A DNA stretch of 64,000 nucleotides, taken from the NCBI RefSeq assembly GCF_011064615.1, contig NZ_JAALJH010000016.1, positions 57,080 to 121,079 of the forward strand. The letters are read 5' to 3'. The notes beneath the pieces were generated by a model. That model was not told the DNA's origin, ran no database searches, and saw nothing but the letters and a program-made list of their open reading frames with translations. Origin of the DNA: Aquisphaera insulae. GTDB lineage: Bacteria > Planctomycetota > Planctomycetia > Isosphaerales > Isosphaeraceae. Shown here piece after piece: positions 1 through 8,817 of this stretch (its first letter is position 1; each line of letters opens with the position of its first letter). Made by a program: the position numbers and the translations under genes.

Positions 1-53
1 ATGCCCCGGCCCGCTTCGCCATGAAAGCACGGTGCGCCCCCGCGGACGCTGGC

Positions 54-743
54 TCACTCGTCGTGGTCGATGCCCAGCCGGTAGAGGATCTCGTCGAACT
101 GCTCGCGATGCTCATCGTCGGTGGAGTGGAGATGCTCCGCCTCGGAGATGAACTTGAGGGAATCGTCGCGCTTGAGGCCGTGGGCCAGGAGGATCTCCTC
201 GAACGGCTCCAGGTCGTTCGCATAGACGAAGAGCAGCTTGTGCTCGTCGAACTGGACCTCCATGGGCCCGTTGGGGTTGAGCGCGGCCAGGCCCGTGCAA
301 CCATCATTCAGGAGCAACGACTCGTAATCGTAGAGCGTGCTCTTGAGGATCACGGTGTCCATGTGCTCTCGGTACAGGTCCGCATGCTGCCCCGGCTCGG
401 ACTCGTGGCTCGACTCCATCACGACGTCCACGACCTCGCCGAGCGGGTCGAGAAGGTCCATGAAGACGTCGAGGAGCTTCTCGGCGGAAACCGACGCCGC
501 CAGCACCGGCATCCTGTTGCCGGACTCCGGGTCGCAATACATGTCGCGCCGGTATCCCTCGCGAGGGATCACTTCCAACCCGATCGAGGGCCGAACGGCA
601 TCCGTCAGCGTGAAGTTCCCGTAGCGCCCGATGCGAAGGTGGGCATCCAGTTGATCCTGGCTGAGTTCGTCGAAGGTGGTGCGGGGCATGCGAGTAGGAT
701 TGTTCCGGAGAACACGCTCGAGGAAGCGCTGGATAAAACTCAT
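54..743 (-). CDS. Hypothetical protein, 229 aa
   Basis: I do not recognise the family. The start chosen is the ATG whose upstream bases (GGAGGGGAG about 8 nt before it) form a strong ribosome binding site; a longer in-frame start exists but has no such site and adds a low-complexity basic stretch. The protein is acidic, with no signal peptide or membrane segment, so it is probably cytoplasmic. It opens with an amphipathic helix (MSFIQRFLERVLRNN), and the C-terminal half is rich in Asp, Glu and His (ending GIDHDE). It faces away from the ArsR operon. Function is unknown; only the reading frame and start are well supported. Confidence 0.75.
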   Translation of the reverse strand: MSFIQRFLERVLRNNPTRMPRTTFDELSQDQLDAHLRIGRYGNFTLTDAVRPSIGLEVIPREGYRRDMYCDPESGNRMPVLAASVSAEKLLDVFMDLLDPLGEVVDVVMESSHESEPGQHADLYREHMDTVILKSTLYDYESLLLNDGCTGLAALNPNGPMEVQFDEHKLLFVYANDLEPFEEILLAHGLKRDDSLKFISEAEHLHSTDDEHREQFDEILYRLGIDHDE

Positions 744-1454
744 GGAAAGGGCTCCCCTCCTAAACCGCGTCGTGCAAAGGGAATGGATCGCTGAATGTCC
801 TCGGCCACCGCGCCAGGCGATCTCGGAGAACGAGCCCCGAGTCATACCATCCCAGGAATTCGCCTGACACCGCGCCCAAGGGAGTCGAAACCCACCCCGG
901 GGACGGTCGCCTTTCCGTTGGCAACGCTTCACTGCCGTAGTTGTATATATACCATGCTTGGCACCCCAACCCTGCCCAAGTTGCCAGACTTACTGATGTT
1001 GCTCCCGCGGCAAGATCGTTACCGGCAAGGTAAACGCTATATCCTCCTTGAGTCGCCTCTCAATCCCCGTGTGTCAGTCGCCGGACAAATTAGCAAGTCG
1101 GATACCATACATCTCAGTATACCGAAGATTTGTCCTGCGACCCGCTCTCCCAAAAACTTGAGTCAAGTTTTCGGAAATATGAGCGATGGCCGAGAGAAGT
1201 CAACCGTACAACGGGAGTGGCCCCATTTTGTAACGGCTTCCATCTCCGTCACAAGCGATAAATCGAAAATGCCACGTTTCCCGAGTCGGGAGATCGCTTA
1301 AACGTCCCCGGGCCTCTACAGGTGGGCGCCTTGGTGCATCATTCCATCAGCTTCTCCGGCTCGCCAAGGTCCTCCCTGGACGGCCCTTTGCCTTCCCGTC
1401 CCGCGTCATTTCCGGGGTGAAGCCCGCGGCGAGTCCCGCTTGACGCCCCGCTCC
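744..1454. other. Intergenic region without a supported gene
   Basis: About 710 bases between two divergent genes. Local GC is lower than in the neighbouring genes, especially 930-1280, and the open frames across it have no recognisable domain and run through what should be the promoter of the minus-strand gene. I see no tRNA, repeat or convincing small gene. The right end leads into the ArsR promoter. Confidence 0.5.
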
Positions 1455-1484
1455 TTGGACTGTATATTTCCAATAGGTTATAGA
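1455..1484 (+). promoter_or_regulatory. Sigma70-like promoter with possible ArsR operator
   Basis: A -35 box TTGGAC (1455-1460) and a -10 box TATAGA (1479-1484) are separated by 18 bases, placing the transcription start about a dozen bases before the ArsR start codon at 1504. An inverted repeat TTGGA-N9-TCCAA (1455-1459 and 1469-1473) covers the -35 and spacer, and AGGTTAT occurs twice (1475-1481 and 1491-1497). Both are plausible operator elements for the autoregulating repressor just downstream; that role is inferred. Confidence 0.55.
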
Positions 1485-1503
1485 ACAACGAGGTTATTTA
1501 CCG

Positions 1504-1860
1504 ATGACGACAGCAGGTCTGGACACCACGTTCATGGCGCTCGCCGACCCGACCCGGCGGGCGATACTGGCGAGGTTGGCGAAGGGGGAGGCGACGGTCA
1601 AGGAGCTGGTCGCGCCCTTTCGAATCAGTCAGCCGGCGATCTCCAAGCATCTCAAGGTGCTCGAGCGAGCCGGCCTGATCACGCGAGGACGGGACCGGCA
1701 GTCCCGGCCGTGCCGGCTGGAGGCGAGGCCGTTGGCGGAGGCCGATGCATGGTTGGAAGGCTACCGGGAGATCTGGGAAGCCAACTTCAACCGGCTCGAC
1801 GACCTCCTGGAAGACCTCAAGAGGGGACGTGGGGCGGAGCAGGGCGAAGGTTCATCCTAA
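1504..1860 (+). CDS. ArsR/SmtB-family HTH repressor
   Basis: A 118-residue winged-helix regulator. The start region DTTFMALADPTRRAILARLA is the typical first helix pair of the ArsR family, followed by the recognition helix around ISQPAISKHLKVLERAGLI (about residues 46-66). No Cys pair for metal sensing is visible, so it belongs with the metal-independent ArsR proteins commonly paired with SRPBCC proteins. The next gene, 13 bases downstream, encodes exactly such a partner, which supports an operon. The very short leader and the inverted repeat over the -35 box suggest autorepression. The inducer is unknown. Confidence 0.93.
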   Translation: MTTAGLDTTFMALADPTRRAILARLAKGEATVKELVAPFRISQPAISKHLKVLERAGLITRGRDRQSRPCRLEARPLAEADAWLEGYREIWEANFNRLDDLLEDLKRGRGAEQGEGSS

Positions 1861-1873
1861 CCGGAGCGATGGC

Positions 1874-2362
1874 ATGAAGAACGTGCTCAAGGTGACGACC
1901 GTCGGCGATCGAGAGCTCCTGATCACCCGGGAGTTCGAGGCGCCCAGGGGCCTGGTCTGGGAATCGATGTCCAGGCCCGAGCTGCTCAAACGCTGGCTGT
2001 TCGGACCTCCCGGCTGGGCGATGACCGTCTGCGAGGAAGACCAACGCGTGGGCGGATCTTTCCGCTGGGAATGGTCCGGGCCGGAGGGCGCGGTCTTGAA
2101 GATGACCGGCGTCTACCACGAGATCGTCCCGCCTCAGCGCACGGTTCGCACCGAACGTTTCGAGATGCAGGGCGGGCCGGAGATGGGCGAGCAGCTCTGC
2201 ACGATGACGCTCATCGAGATCGGGGAGAGGACCCGGATGGAGCTGACGGTCCAGTACCCGTCCGCGGAGGCTCGCGAAGGCGCCCTGGCAAGCGGGATGG
2301 AGCAGGGCATGGCGATCGGCTACGACCGACTCGATGAGATCGTCCGGGGGGTCGTCGCATGA
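1874..2362 (+). CDS. SRPBCC (AHSA1-like) domain protein
   Basis: A 162-residue protein of the START/Bet v1-like SRPBCC fold, AHSA1-type. The signature is the opening strand (LLITREFEAPRGLVWESM), the helix with RPELLKRWLFGPPGW, the GGSFRWEW strand, and the C-terminal long helix (EQGMAIGYDRLDEI). These domains bind hydrophobic ligands in a cavity; the ligand here is not predictable. The start at 1874 is chosen because it fits the family length; the longer frame overlaps the regulator gene. It follows the ArsR gene by 13 bases and is probably co-transcribed, a pairing widespread in bacteria. It ends 19 bases from the convergent phosphodiesterase gene. Confidence 0.9.
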   Translation: MKNVLKVTTVGDRELLITREFEAPRGLVWESMSRPELLKRWLFGPPGWAMTVCEEDQRVGGSFRWEWSGPEGAVLKMTGVYHEIVPPQRTVRTERFEMQGGPEMGEQLCTMTLIEIGERTRMELTVQYPSAEAREGALASGMEQGMAIGYDRLDEIVRGVVA

Positions 2363-2381
2363 TCGCGGGCCCGCGGAGACG

Positions 2382-3731
2382 TCATCCCGGGCCCTCAAGG
2401 ATCTCGCCGAGCACGCGACCGAGCGTCCCGTCGAGCTTGACGCCCAGGAGCTTCGCCGCCGTCGGGGCGACGTCCACATTCTCCACCCGCCGGATCTTCG
2501 TGCCGGGCCTGATGCCCGAGCCGGAGGCGATGAAGAGGGCATTCATGGCGGGGTCGGTGGAGATGTAGCCGTGGGCCCCATAGGGCTGGTCGACCGGCAC
2601 AACGAGCGCCTCTCCGGCCGACGACGCCGTGAATGCGTACCCGTCCCGGGCCACCAGGACCAGGTCCGACATCTGCGGGTCGTCGCGAGGCGCCGGGAGA
2701 TGATATCGAGGATACTCCTCCGGGCCGAGGATCGCTTCGATGCCCTCGGCTCCCTGGAAAAGTCTCCGCACGGACTGCCGGTCGATCTCGGCGGTCTCCG
2801 GATTGGTCAGGTAGACCATCCCGGTCCCTCCTTCGGGCACGACCTGGACCCGCGCGGACGTGACCTCCGCCCCCTTGACCACCAGCAGTCCTTCCCTGCG
2901 GAGGATCGCATTGGGACGAAGCGTCTTCCTCACGGTCACGAAGCCATGGTCGGCGACGACGAGTACGGAGGTCCGCTCTCGGATTCCCGCCTCACCCAGC
3001 GCCATGAGCACCCGGCCCACCTGGGCATCCGCCAGGGCGGTGGCCGTGTAGCCCGGGAGTGTTTTCGGGCCGTACTTATGATGCGTCGAATCCACGTTCA
3101 GCAGGTGAAGGGCCAGGAACCCCGGTTTGCGCTCGCGGATCACCTGGCAGGCCGTCTCGGTCCAGATCTCGTCGCGTACGACATTGTTGCCCCCCGCGAA
3201 CCGCGCGACGTGGCCGGCCCGATCCAGGAACAACTTGACGCCGGTCGAGGTGTGGGCGAGCGGTTCGGGGACGTCGGGGAAGTTCGCCTCGATGGAGGTG
3301 GACCCGCGCGTGCACGGCCAGTTGATCGCCGCCGATTCCACGCCGGCGGCCTTCAGGTGGTCGAAGAGGAGTGGGATCCGCACAAAATCCCGTTGCTCCT
3401 TCCCCTGGAAGAGCACACGGACCGGCTTGCCGACCCCGTGGCGCTCGAGGATGCCGTTGAACAGCACGCCGTGCCGGTCCGGATGGACGCCCGTCATCAG
3501 GGTGGTATGGTTGGGCCAGGTGACGGCCGGGTTCGAGATCTGCATTCCGTCGACCGCGTAGGCGCCGGCGTCCCGCAGACCTCGGAGCGTCGGCAAGGAC
3601 GCGTTCGGATCGTCGAGGAGATAGGACGGGAAGCCGTCGAGCGTGATGACCACCACGTGGCGGTCCGGCGCGGCGGTCGCCTGCGCGACCCCCATCGCGA
3701 GCATCGCAACCAGAACCATCGGTAGGTGCAT
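2382..3731 (-). CDS. Secreted nucleotide pyrophosphatase/phosphodiesterase-like protein
   Basis: A 449-residue member of the alkaline phosphatase superfamily (type I phosphodiesterase/NPP group). A signal peptide occupies about residues 1-20. Metal and catalytic positions are visible: Asp32 in VITLDGFPS, the nucleophile Thr71 in TWPNHTTLMTG, Asp and His in NVDSTHHKYG, and the ADHGF motif. Thr as nucleophile fits the NPP branch rather than the formylglycine sulfatases. It is expected to hydrolyse phosphodiester or pyrophosphate bonds outside the cytoplasm; the substrate is unknown. A GAGGA ribosome site precedes the ATG. The adjacent gene upstream on the same strand is a close paralog, so this is a tandem duplication. 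Confidence 0.9.
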   Translation of the reverse strand: MHLPMVLVAMLAMGVAQATAAPDRHVVVITLDGFPSYLLDDPNASLPTLRGLRDAGAYAVDGMQISNPAVTWPNHTTLMTGVHPDRHGVLFNGILERHGVGKPVRVLFQGKEQRDFVRIPLLFDHLKAAGVESAAINWPCTRGSTSIEANFPDVPEPLAHTSTGVKLFLDRAGHVARFAGGNNVVRDEIWTETACQVIRERKPGFLALHLLNVDSTHHKYGPKTLPGYTATALADAQVGRVLMALGEAGIRERTSVLVVADHGFVTVRKTLRPNAILRREGLLVVKGAEVTSARVQVVPEGGTGMVYLTNPETAEIDRQSVRRLFQGAEGIEAILGPEEYPRYHLPAPRDDPQMSDLVLVARDGYAFTASSAGEALVVPVDQPYGAHGYISTDPAMNALFIASGSGIRPGTKIRRVENVDVAPTAAKLLGVKLDGTLGRVLGEILEGPG

Positions 3732-3934
3732 GGGAATGTCCTCGTCCCCTTCGAGTCGGTCCCCCGGCGCGTCGCCGACCGGGTCGGGGGCCGATTCTAC
3801 CGCCGACGAGGATCTCGGGCACAGTCCTGCAACCCCGGCGGCGAATCGGAAACGAAGGCGGCAGGCCCCGGTGGCATGCTCGGCCGCACGGCGGCCCGAT
3901 CAACGATCCGTCGGAGGATCGTCCGGTCAATCCG

Positions 3935-5299
3935 TCATTCGTGGCCGTCGAGGATCTCCGTCAGCACGCGCCCGCCGGCACCTTCGAGCTTCACGCCAAG
4001 GATCCTGGCGATGGTCGGGGCGAGGTCCGTGTTCTCGACGTCCTTGACCTTCACGCCCGTGCGGATCCCGTAGCCGGAGGCCACGAAGATGGCGTTCATC
4101 TGGGGATCGGTCGACACGTAGCCGTGGGCCCCGAAGGGTTCCCTTGCGGGGGTCACGAACGCATCCTCGGTCGCCTTGGCGGTCACGGAGTAGCCGTCCT
4201 TGGCCACCAGGACGAGGTCGGCCATGCGGGTATCGGCCTTCGGTAGCGGGAGGTGATACCTCGGGAAGTCCTCCGCGGAGAGCACGCAAGCCACGCCCTC
4301 GGCGCCCTGGAAGAGCGACCTGGCGGTCTCGCGGTCCTTGTCCGCCGTCGCCGGATCGTTGCAGTAGACCATGCCGATGCCCCCCTCCGGGACCACCTGC
4401 ACGCGGGCCGACCTGACCTCGTTGCCGTCGACCGTCAGGAGCCCTTCCTTTCGGAGCAGCGAATTGGGGTTGAGCGTCTTCTTGACCGTGATGAAGCCGT
4501 GGTCCGCCACGACGAAGACGGTGGTCTTCTCGCGGATGCCCGCCTCCTTGATCGCCGCCAGGATGCGACTGATGTTGGCGTCCTGCAGGCCGGCCGACGT
4601 GTAGCCGGGGTTGGTCTTCGGGCCGTACTTGTGGTGGGTCGAGTCCAGGTTCAGGAGGTGGACGGCGACGAGGCTGGGCCGCCGCTCGCGGATCACGTCG
4701 CAGGCGACGTCGGTCCAGATCTCGTCGCGGACCACAGGCCCACCGTCCAGGAATCGGGCATGACGGCCCAACTTCTCGAGCGTGGACTTCACCACGTCCG
4801 AGGCGGCCGAGAGCTGATCCGGAACGTCCGGGAAATTCGCCTCGATCGACGTCGAGCCCCTGGTGCACGGCCAGTTGATCGCCGCCGACTCGAGGCCCGC
4901 CGCCTTCAGGTGATCGAAGAGCATCGGGACTCGGACGAGGTCCTTCTGGTCCTTCTTCGGCACCACGCGGACCGGCTGACCCACGCCATGGCGCTCGAGC
5001 AGGCCGTTGAACAGGACGCCGTGCTTCTCCGGGTGGACGCCCGTCATCATCGTGGTGTGGTTCGGCCAGGTGACCGACGGGTTGGACACCCGCATCCCCT
5101 CCGCGGCGAAGGCCCCGTCGTCCCTCAGCCCTCGAATCGCCGGCAACGAGGCGTGGGGATCGTCCAGCAGGTAACCGGGCAGGCCGTCGATCGAGATCAC
5201 GACCACATGACGGTCCGGCCCCGCGGCCCGGGAGTCGGCCGCGGTCGCGAACGAGGCCGCCGCGAGGCCCACGAGGGCCATGCTTCGAAACGAGGTCAT
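3935..5299 (-). CDS. Secreted nucleotide pyrophosphatase/phosphodiesterase-like protein (paralog)
   Basis: A 454-residue paralog of the neighbouring gene, recognisable along its whole length. A signal peptide covers about residues 1-26, ending in an Ala-rich cleavage region. The catalytic set is conserved: Asp38 in VISIDGLPG, nucleophile Thr77 in TWPNHTTMMTG, the LDSTHHKYG metal motif, and VADHGF. It is exported and presumably hydrolyses phosphodiesters. It lies 203 bases upstream of its paralog on the same strand, with enough space for a separate promoter. The two proteins differ mainly in surface loops, so different substrates are possible but not shown. Confidence 0.9.
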   Translation of the reverse strand: MTSFRSMALVGLAAASFATAADSRAAGPDRHVVVISIDGLPGYLLDDPHASLPAIRGLRDDGAFAAEGMRVSNPSVTWPNHTTMMTGVHPEKHGVLFNGLLERHGVGQPVRVVPKKDQKDLVRVPMLFDHLKAAGLESAAINWPCTRGSTSIEANFPDVPDQLSAASDVVKSTLEKLGRHARFLDGGPVVRDEIWTDVACDVIRERRPSLVAVHLLNLDSTHHKYGPKTNPGYTSAGLQDANISRILAAIKEAGIREKTTVFVVADHGFITVKKTLNPNSLLRKEGLLTVDGNEVRSARVQVVPEGGIGMVYCNDPATADKDRETARSLFQGAEGVACVLSAEDFPRYHLPLPKADTRMADLVLVAKDGYSVTAKATEDAFVTPAREPFGAHGYVSTDPQMNAIFVASGYGIRTGVKVKDVENTDLAPTIARILGVKLEGAGGRVLTEILDGHE

Positions 5300-5851
5300 C
5301 TCATCTCCTCAATCGTTGGAGGTCCGCGGCGGACGTTCGTCCGGCGTCGCCCGGCTCGCCATCTCTACCCGGGCGGGCGGGGCGGGCCAACGTCCGCCTT
5401 GAATCCCCTACAGGGATACCCGAGCCGAATGAAGATCGCACCAAGTTCCCGTGATCTCTTGCCAGCGATCTCATACGTCGCGACCAGTCCGGATGATGCC
5501 TCGGGCCCGGAGGGATTTCCGCCGAACCTGCGTCAGGAGCCGGATCCGCCCGGCGACCGAGAGAGCCCATGCCGCCGCCATCGGCCGGCTCCGCCCATCC
5601 CCCCGCGCGACCACTCCTCATCCGCCGGGCTGGATGGACTCGTCTGGGCGAGCCCAAGCCGGGGCCCAGGGGCGACATGGCCCCGGCCCGAGCGGGAACG
5701 GGGCGAGATTCCGGAATCGCAGCGGGCGACACCTGGGCCGAACCGGGAGGAGCCGGCGTCAGAAAAGATCGCGGCGGGCCTCTCCGAGGGAATTCCTTGT
5801 AGAATGGTACGGGATCGCGAGGAGATCACGTTCGGCGAGGGGTTCGAGGGG
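5300..5851. other. Intergenic region upstream of the SNF2 helicase
   Basis: About 550 bases with no supported gene. The open frame of the helicase extends leftwards through it and across the antisense of the phosphodiesterase gene, which I treat as chance. A -10-like TAGAAT at 5800-5805 sits about 47 bases before the helicase start codon; no good -35 box is visible in front of it. Confidence 0.45.
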
Positions 5852-7732
5852 ATGAGCTCAAAGAAACGTAACGCCGAAGTGGCGCCGCCCCCGGCCGAGC
5901 CTCCCGCCTCGATCCCCCCCGAAGGGCTGTTCGCCGATCGGTGGACGACGGCCGGCGGGATCCCGGTGGCCTTCCACGCCGAATCGTTCCGCGACGGCGG
6001 CCGGACGTCCAACCCGCGCGATTTGCTCCTCCACCTGGAGCTTGCCCGGCTCGGCCTGCTCCGCGGCTTCGACGAGCTACTCTGCCTGGAGGGCCTAACC
6101 GGGGTCGAGCATCTGCCCCACCAGATCGAGACCGTCCGCAAGGTCCTCCGCCAGTTCCACGGCCGTGTCTTGCTCGCGGACGAGGTCGGGCTGGGGAAGA
6201 CCATCGAGGCCTGCCTGCTGCTCCGCGAGTACCTCCTCCGCGGGATGGTCCACCGCGTCCTGATCCTCGTCCCCGCGCCCCTGGTCTCCCAGTGGCATGA
6301 GGAGCTCGGCGCCAAGTTCCACCTCGATTTCAGCATCCCGCCGAGGACCGCCGCGGCCGACCGCGAGGAGTTCTGGATGGAGAACGACTGCGTGCTGACC
6401 TCGCTGGCCTTCGCCAAGGCCCGGAAGCGGTCGGCCGTGGTCGCGGCCCAGCCGTGGGACCTCGTGATCGTGGACGAGGCACACCACTGCAAGAACCGCT
6501 CGACCCAGAACTGGCAGCTCATCAATGCCCTTCAGCGGCGGTACATGTTCCTCCTGTCCGCGACGCCCGTGCAGAACAACCTGATCGAGCTCTACAACCT
6601 CCTCACGCTCCTTCTGCCCGGCCACCTGAAGACCGAGGCCGACTTCAAGAAACACTACGTCAAGCGGGGAAACCCCCGCGACCCGCTGAACCGCCAGCGG
6701 CTCCGGACGCTCCTTGGCGAGGTCATGATCCGCAACACCCGCAGCCTCGTGCAGCTCAATCTGCCCCCTCGCTACGCCCAGACCGTCATCGCCCATCCCG
6801 AGGGCGTCGAGGCCGACCTCTACCGGCGGCTCACCGCCTACCTGCGTCGCCGCGGGAGCGGACTCGTGAAGGATGCCCCGGCCGACGACGCGGACCCCGG
6901 GCAGGTCGAGATCGATGCCGCGGAGGAGGCCTCCCCGTCCGACACCTCGCCGAAGGTCTCGCGGTTGCAGTTGAGCAGTCTGCTGAGCGCCCAGGGGAGC
7001 AACCCGGTCGCGGTCGCGGCCTCCCTGGAGAAGATCGGCCTGTTCGATCCGGAAGCCGCGGCGCTCGCCCGCGAGGCCGCGACGATCGGGGAATCGGCCA
7101 AGGATCGCCGGCTGCTCGAGCTCCTGAAGCAGTCGGAAGGGCACAAGCTGCTGATCTTCGTGAACTTCCGCCGGACGCTCGCCCACGTCGCCGACCTCCT
7201 GGCGGCGCGGGGCCAGGAATTCTCGGTCTTCTCCGGAGAGCAGACGGCGCACGAGAAGGACGAGGCCGTTGCGCTCTTCCGCGAAGTCGTGCCGATCATG
7301 CTCTGCACCGAGTCCGGCGGCGAGGGCCGCAACCTCCAGTTCGCCGACACCTTGATCAACTACGACCTGCCATGGAATCCGATGCGGATCGAGCAGCGCG
7401 TCGGCCGCATCCATCGGTACGGCCAGACCCGCGACGTCTTCGTCTTCAACCTCTGCACCGACGGCTCACTCGAGGCACGGATCCTCAACGTCCTGAACCA
7501 GAAGATCCGGATGTTCGAGCTGGTCGTCGGCGAGGTCGGATCGATCCTCGGCAATCTCGAGGAGGGTGACCAGTTCGAGTCGCTGGTCCTCGACCTCTGG
7601 CTGAAGTCCCGCGACGAGACCGAGCTGTCCAGATCGTTCGAGGACCTGGGCGACACACTGCTCGAGGCGCAGGAGACGTACGTCCAGGCGAAGGAGCTCG
7701 ACGAGGCACTCTTCGGGGAGGACTTCCAGTGA
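5852..7732 (+). CDS. SNF2/RapA-type DEAD/DEAH helicase
   Basis: A 626-residue superfamily 2 ATPase of the SNF2 group. Walker A is in DEVGLGKT (residues 110-117), the Walker B box is DEAH at 208-211, motif III is SATPVQNN, and the C-terminal lobe carries the QRVGRIHRYGQ arginine-finger motif near residues 515-525. A linker rich in acidic residues separates the lobes. Such enzymes translocate on double-stranded DNA and remodel bound protein. I chose the ATG at 5852, preceded by GAGGGG; a longer frame would run into antisense of the phosphodiesterase gene. Its last four bases (GTGA) overlap the start of the next gene, so translation is coupled and the two proteins likely work together. Confidence 0.92.
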   Translation: MSSKKRNAEVAPPPAEPPASIPPEGLFADRWTTAGGIPVAFHAESFRDGGRTSNPRDLLLHLELARLGLLRGFDELLCLEGLTGVEHLPHQIETVRKVLRQFHGRVLLADEVGLGKTIEACLLLREYLLRGMVHRVLILVPAPLVSQWHEELGAKFHLDFSIPPRTAAADREEFWMENDCVLTSLAFAKARKRSAVVAAQPWDLVIVDEAHHCKNRSTQNWQLINALQRRYMFLLSATPVQNNLIELYNLLTLLLPGHLKTEADFKKHYVKRGNPRDPLNRQRLRTLLGEVMIRNTRSLVQLNLPPRYAQTVIAHPEGVEADLYRRLTAYLRRRGSGLVKDAPADDADPGQVEIDAAEEASPSDTSPKVSRLQLSSLLSAQGSNPVAVAASLEKIGLFDPEAAALAREAATIGESAKDRRLLELLKQSEGHKLLIFVNFRRTLAHVADLLAARGQEFSVFSGEQTAHEKDEAVALFREVVPIMLCTESGGEGRNLQFADTLINYDLPWNPMRIEQRVGRIHRYGQTRDVFVFNLCTDGSLEARILNVLNQKIRMFELVVGEVGSILGNLEEGDQFESLVLDLWLKSRDETELSRSFEDLGDTLLEAQETYVQAKELDEALFGEDFQ

Positions 7733-8817
7733 GCGTGCCGGCCCAGGGGGCAGGGGAGGGGCACAGCACGTCCCTCGACCGGGAGCTCCAGTCGTTCACC
7801 ATCGAGCTCTTCGATCGGGTCGGAGGCGTCGCCGACTGGCCGGAACCGGAGTCGCCCGGCGCGGTGGTCGTGCCGCCGGCCCTGGCGAAGGAGGCCGACC
7901 TGCCGGGCGAGGAGTTCGAGGTCTCCACGGTGATGAGGCGAGGGGCGCTTCACGTCAGCCTCGCGAGCGACTTCCTGGATGTCGCCGGCCGGGTGCTGGA
8001 CCTGGCCATCCCGCGCGACGGCTCGTTCCGGATCGGCGAGCGCTATCTCACCAGTCGTGATCTGTCGGAGCGGGTCGCCCGGACGTTCGTCTGGCAGAAC
8101 GCTCGAGCTCTGCCCAAGCCCGCGGAGCCGGGCCATGCCGAGTATCACATCTGGAACCTGCACGCCTCGATCCGATCGGAGGACGTCTGGGAGCGGCTCT
8201 TCCGCGTCGCCGTGAACGCGAGGACGGGCGCACCGGTCGACCTGCCGGACATCTTCCAGGAGCCCGGCCTGGCGGGCGACGTCACGGAAGAGCCTTCCGC
8301 GATGCCCGGACCGTCGTCCTCGCCGACGACCTACGCCGCGGCCGTCGCGGAGTCGAAGCGGCGGATGGTCGCGTCGTCGTCCGAGTTCGTCCGCCGGATC
8401 GAGGGACGGATGGATCGCGACCGCAAGCGGCTCCAGGAATACTACCGGGCCCTCTCGCGTGAGGCCCTTGGCTCGAAGCGCCGGGGAGCCGAGCCGCCGT
8501 CGCCGGAGGAGGTCGCCTCGAGGAAGAAGGCGGTCGACCTGGAGCTGCGGCGGAAGCTCGCGGAGCTCGGCGAGAACTACGCCCTCCGCGCCGAGGTCCG
8601 TCCGATCGTACTGGCTCGCGTTACCCTGCCCGTCCTCATCGTGCCGATCACCATCCAGCGGAAACAGGCCCGCCGCCTCTACCACCTGTTCTGGAACCCA
8701 CTCCTCCGGGCCCTCGAGCCCCTTTCTTGCAGTCGTTGCCACCGGCCGACCTTCTCCGCGACATTCACGAACGACACCGTCGACCTCCTTTGCACGCCCT
8801 GCTCGGAAACCGCGTAG
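7729..8817 (+). CDS. Helicase-associated protein with C-terminal zinc ribbon
   Basis: A 362-residue protein I cannot place in a named family. The GTG start overlaps the helicase stop by four bases, a strong sign that both are made together. The N-terminal half is a mixed alpha/beta region; residues about 195-290 are charged and helical, with many Arg, Lys and Glu (for example RRIEGRMDRDRKRLQEYY), likely a coiled coil. The C-terminus holds a four-Cys ribbon, Cys334, Cys337, Cys355 and Cys358. The arrangement suggests a nucleic-acid-binding or substrate-recruiting subunit of the helicase. This is inference from operon structure and the Cys pattern. Confidence 0.85.
   Translation: MSVPAQGAGEGHSTSLDRELQSFTIELFDRVGGVADWPEPESPGAVVVPPALAKEADLPGEEFEVSTVMRRGALHVSLASDFLDVAGRVLDLAIPRDGSFRIGERYLTSRDLSERVARTFVWQNARALPKPAEPGHAEYHIWNLHASIRSEDVWERLFRVAVNARTGAPVDLPDIFQEPGLAGDVTEEPSAMPGPSSSPTTYAAAVAESKRRMVASSSEFVRRIEGRMDRDRKRLQEYYRALSREALGSKRRGAEPPSPEEVASRKKAVDLELRRKLAELGENYALRAEVRPIVLARVTLPVLIVPITIQRKQARRLYHLFWNPLLRALEPLSCSRCHRPTFSATFTNDTVDLLCTPCSETA

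Noticed and set aside
795..1301. 168-codon plus-strand frame in the first intergenic region
   Set aside because: No domain, no ribosome site, and it overlaps the likely promoter of the minus-strand gene.
4253..5851. N-terminal extension of the SNF2 helicase to 1159 residues
   Set aside because: The extension is antisense to the phosphodiesterase gene and low-complexity; a good ribosome site precedes ATG 5852.
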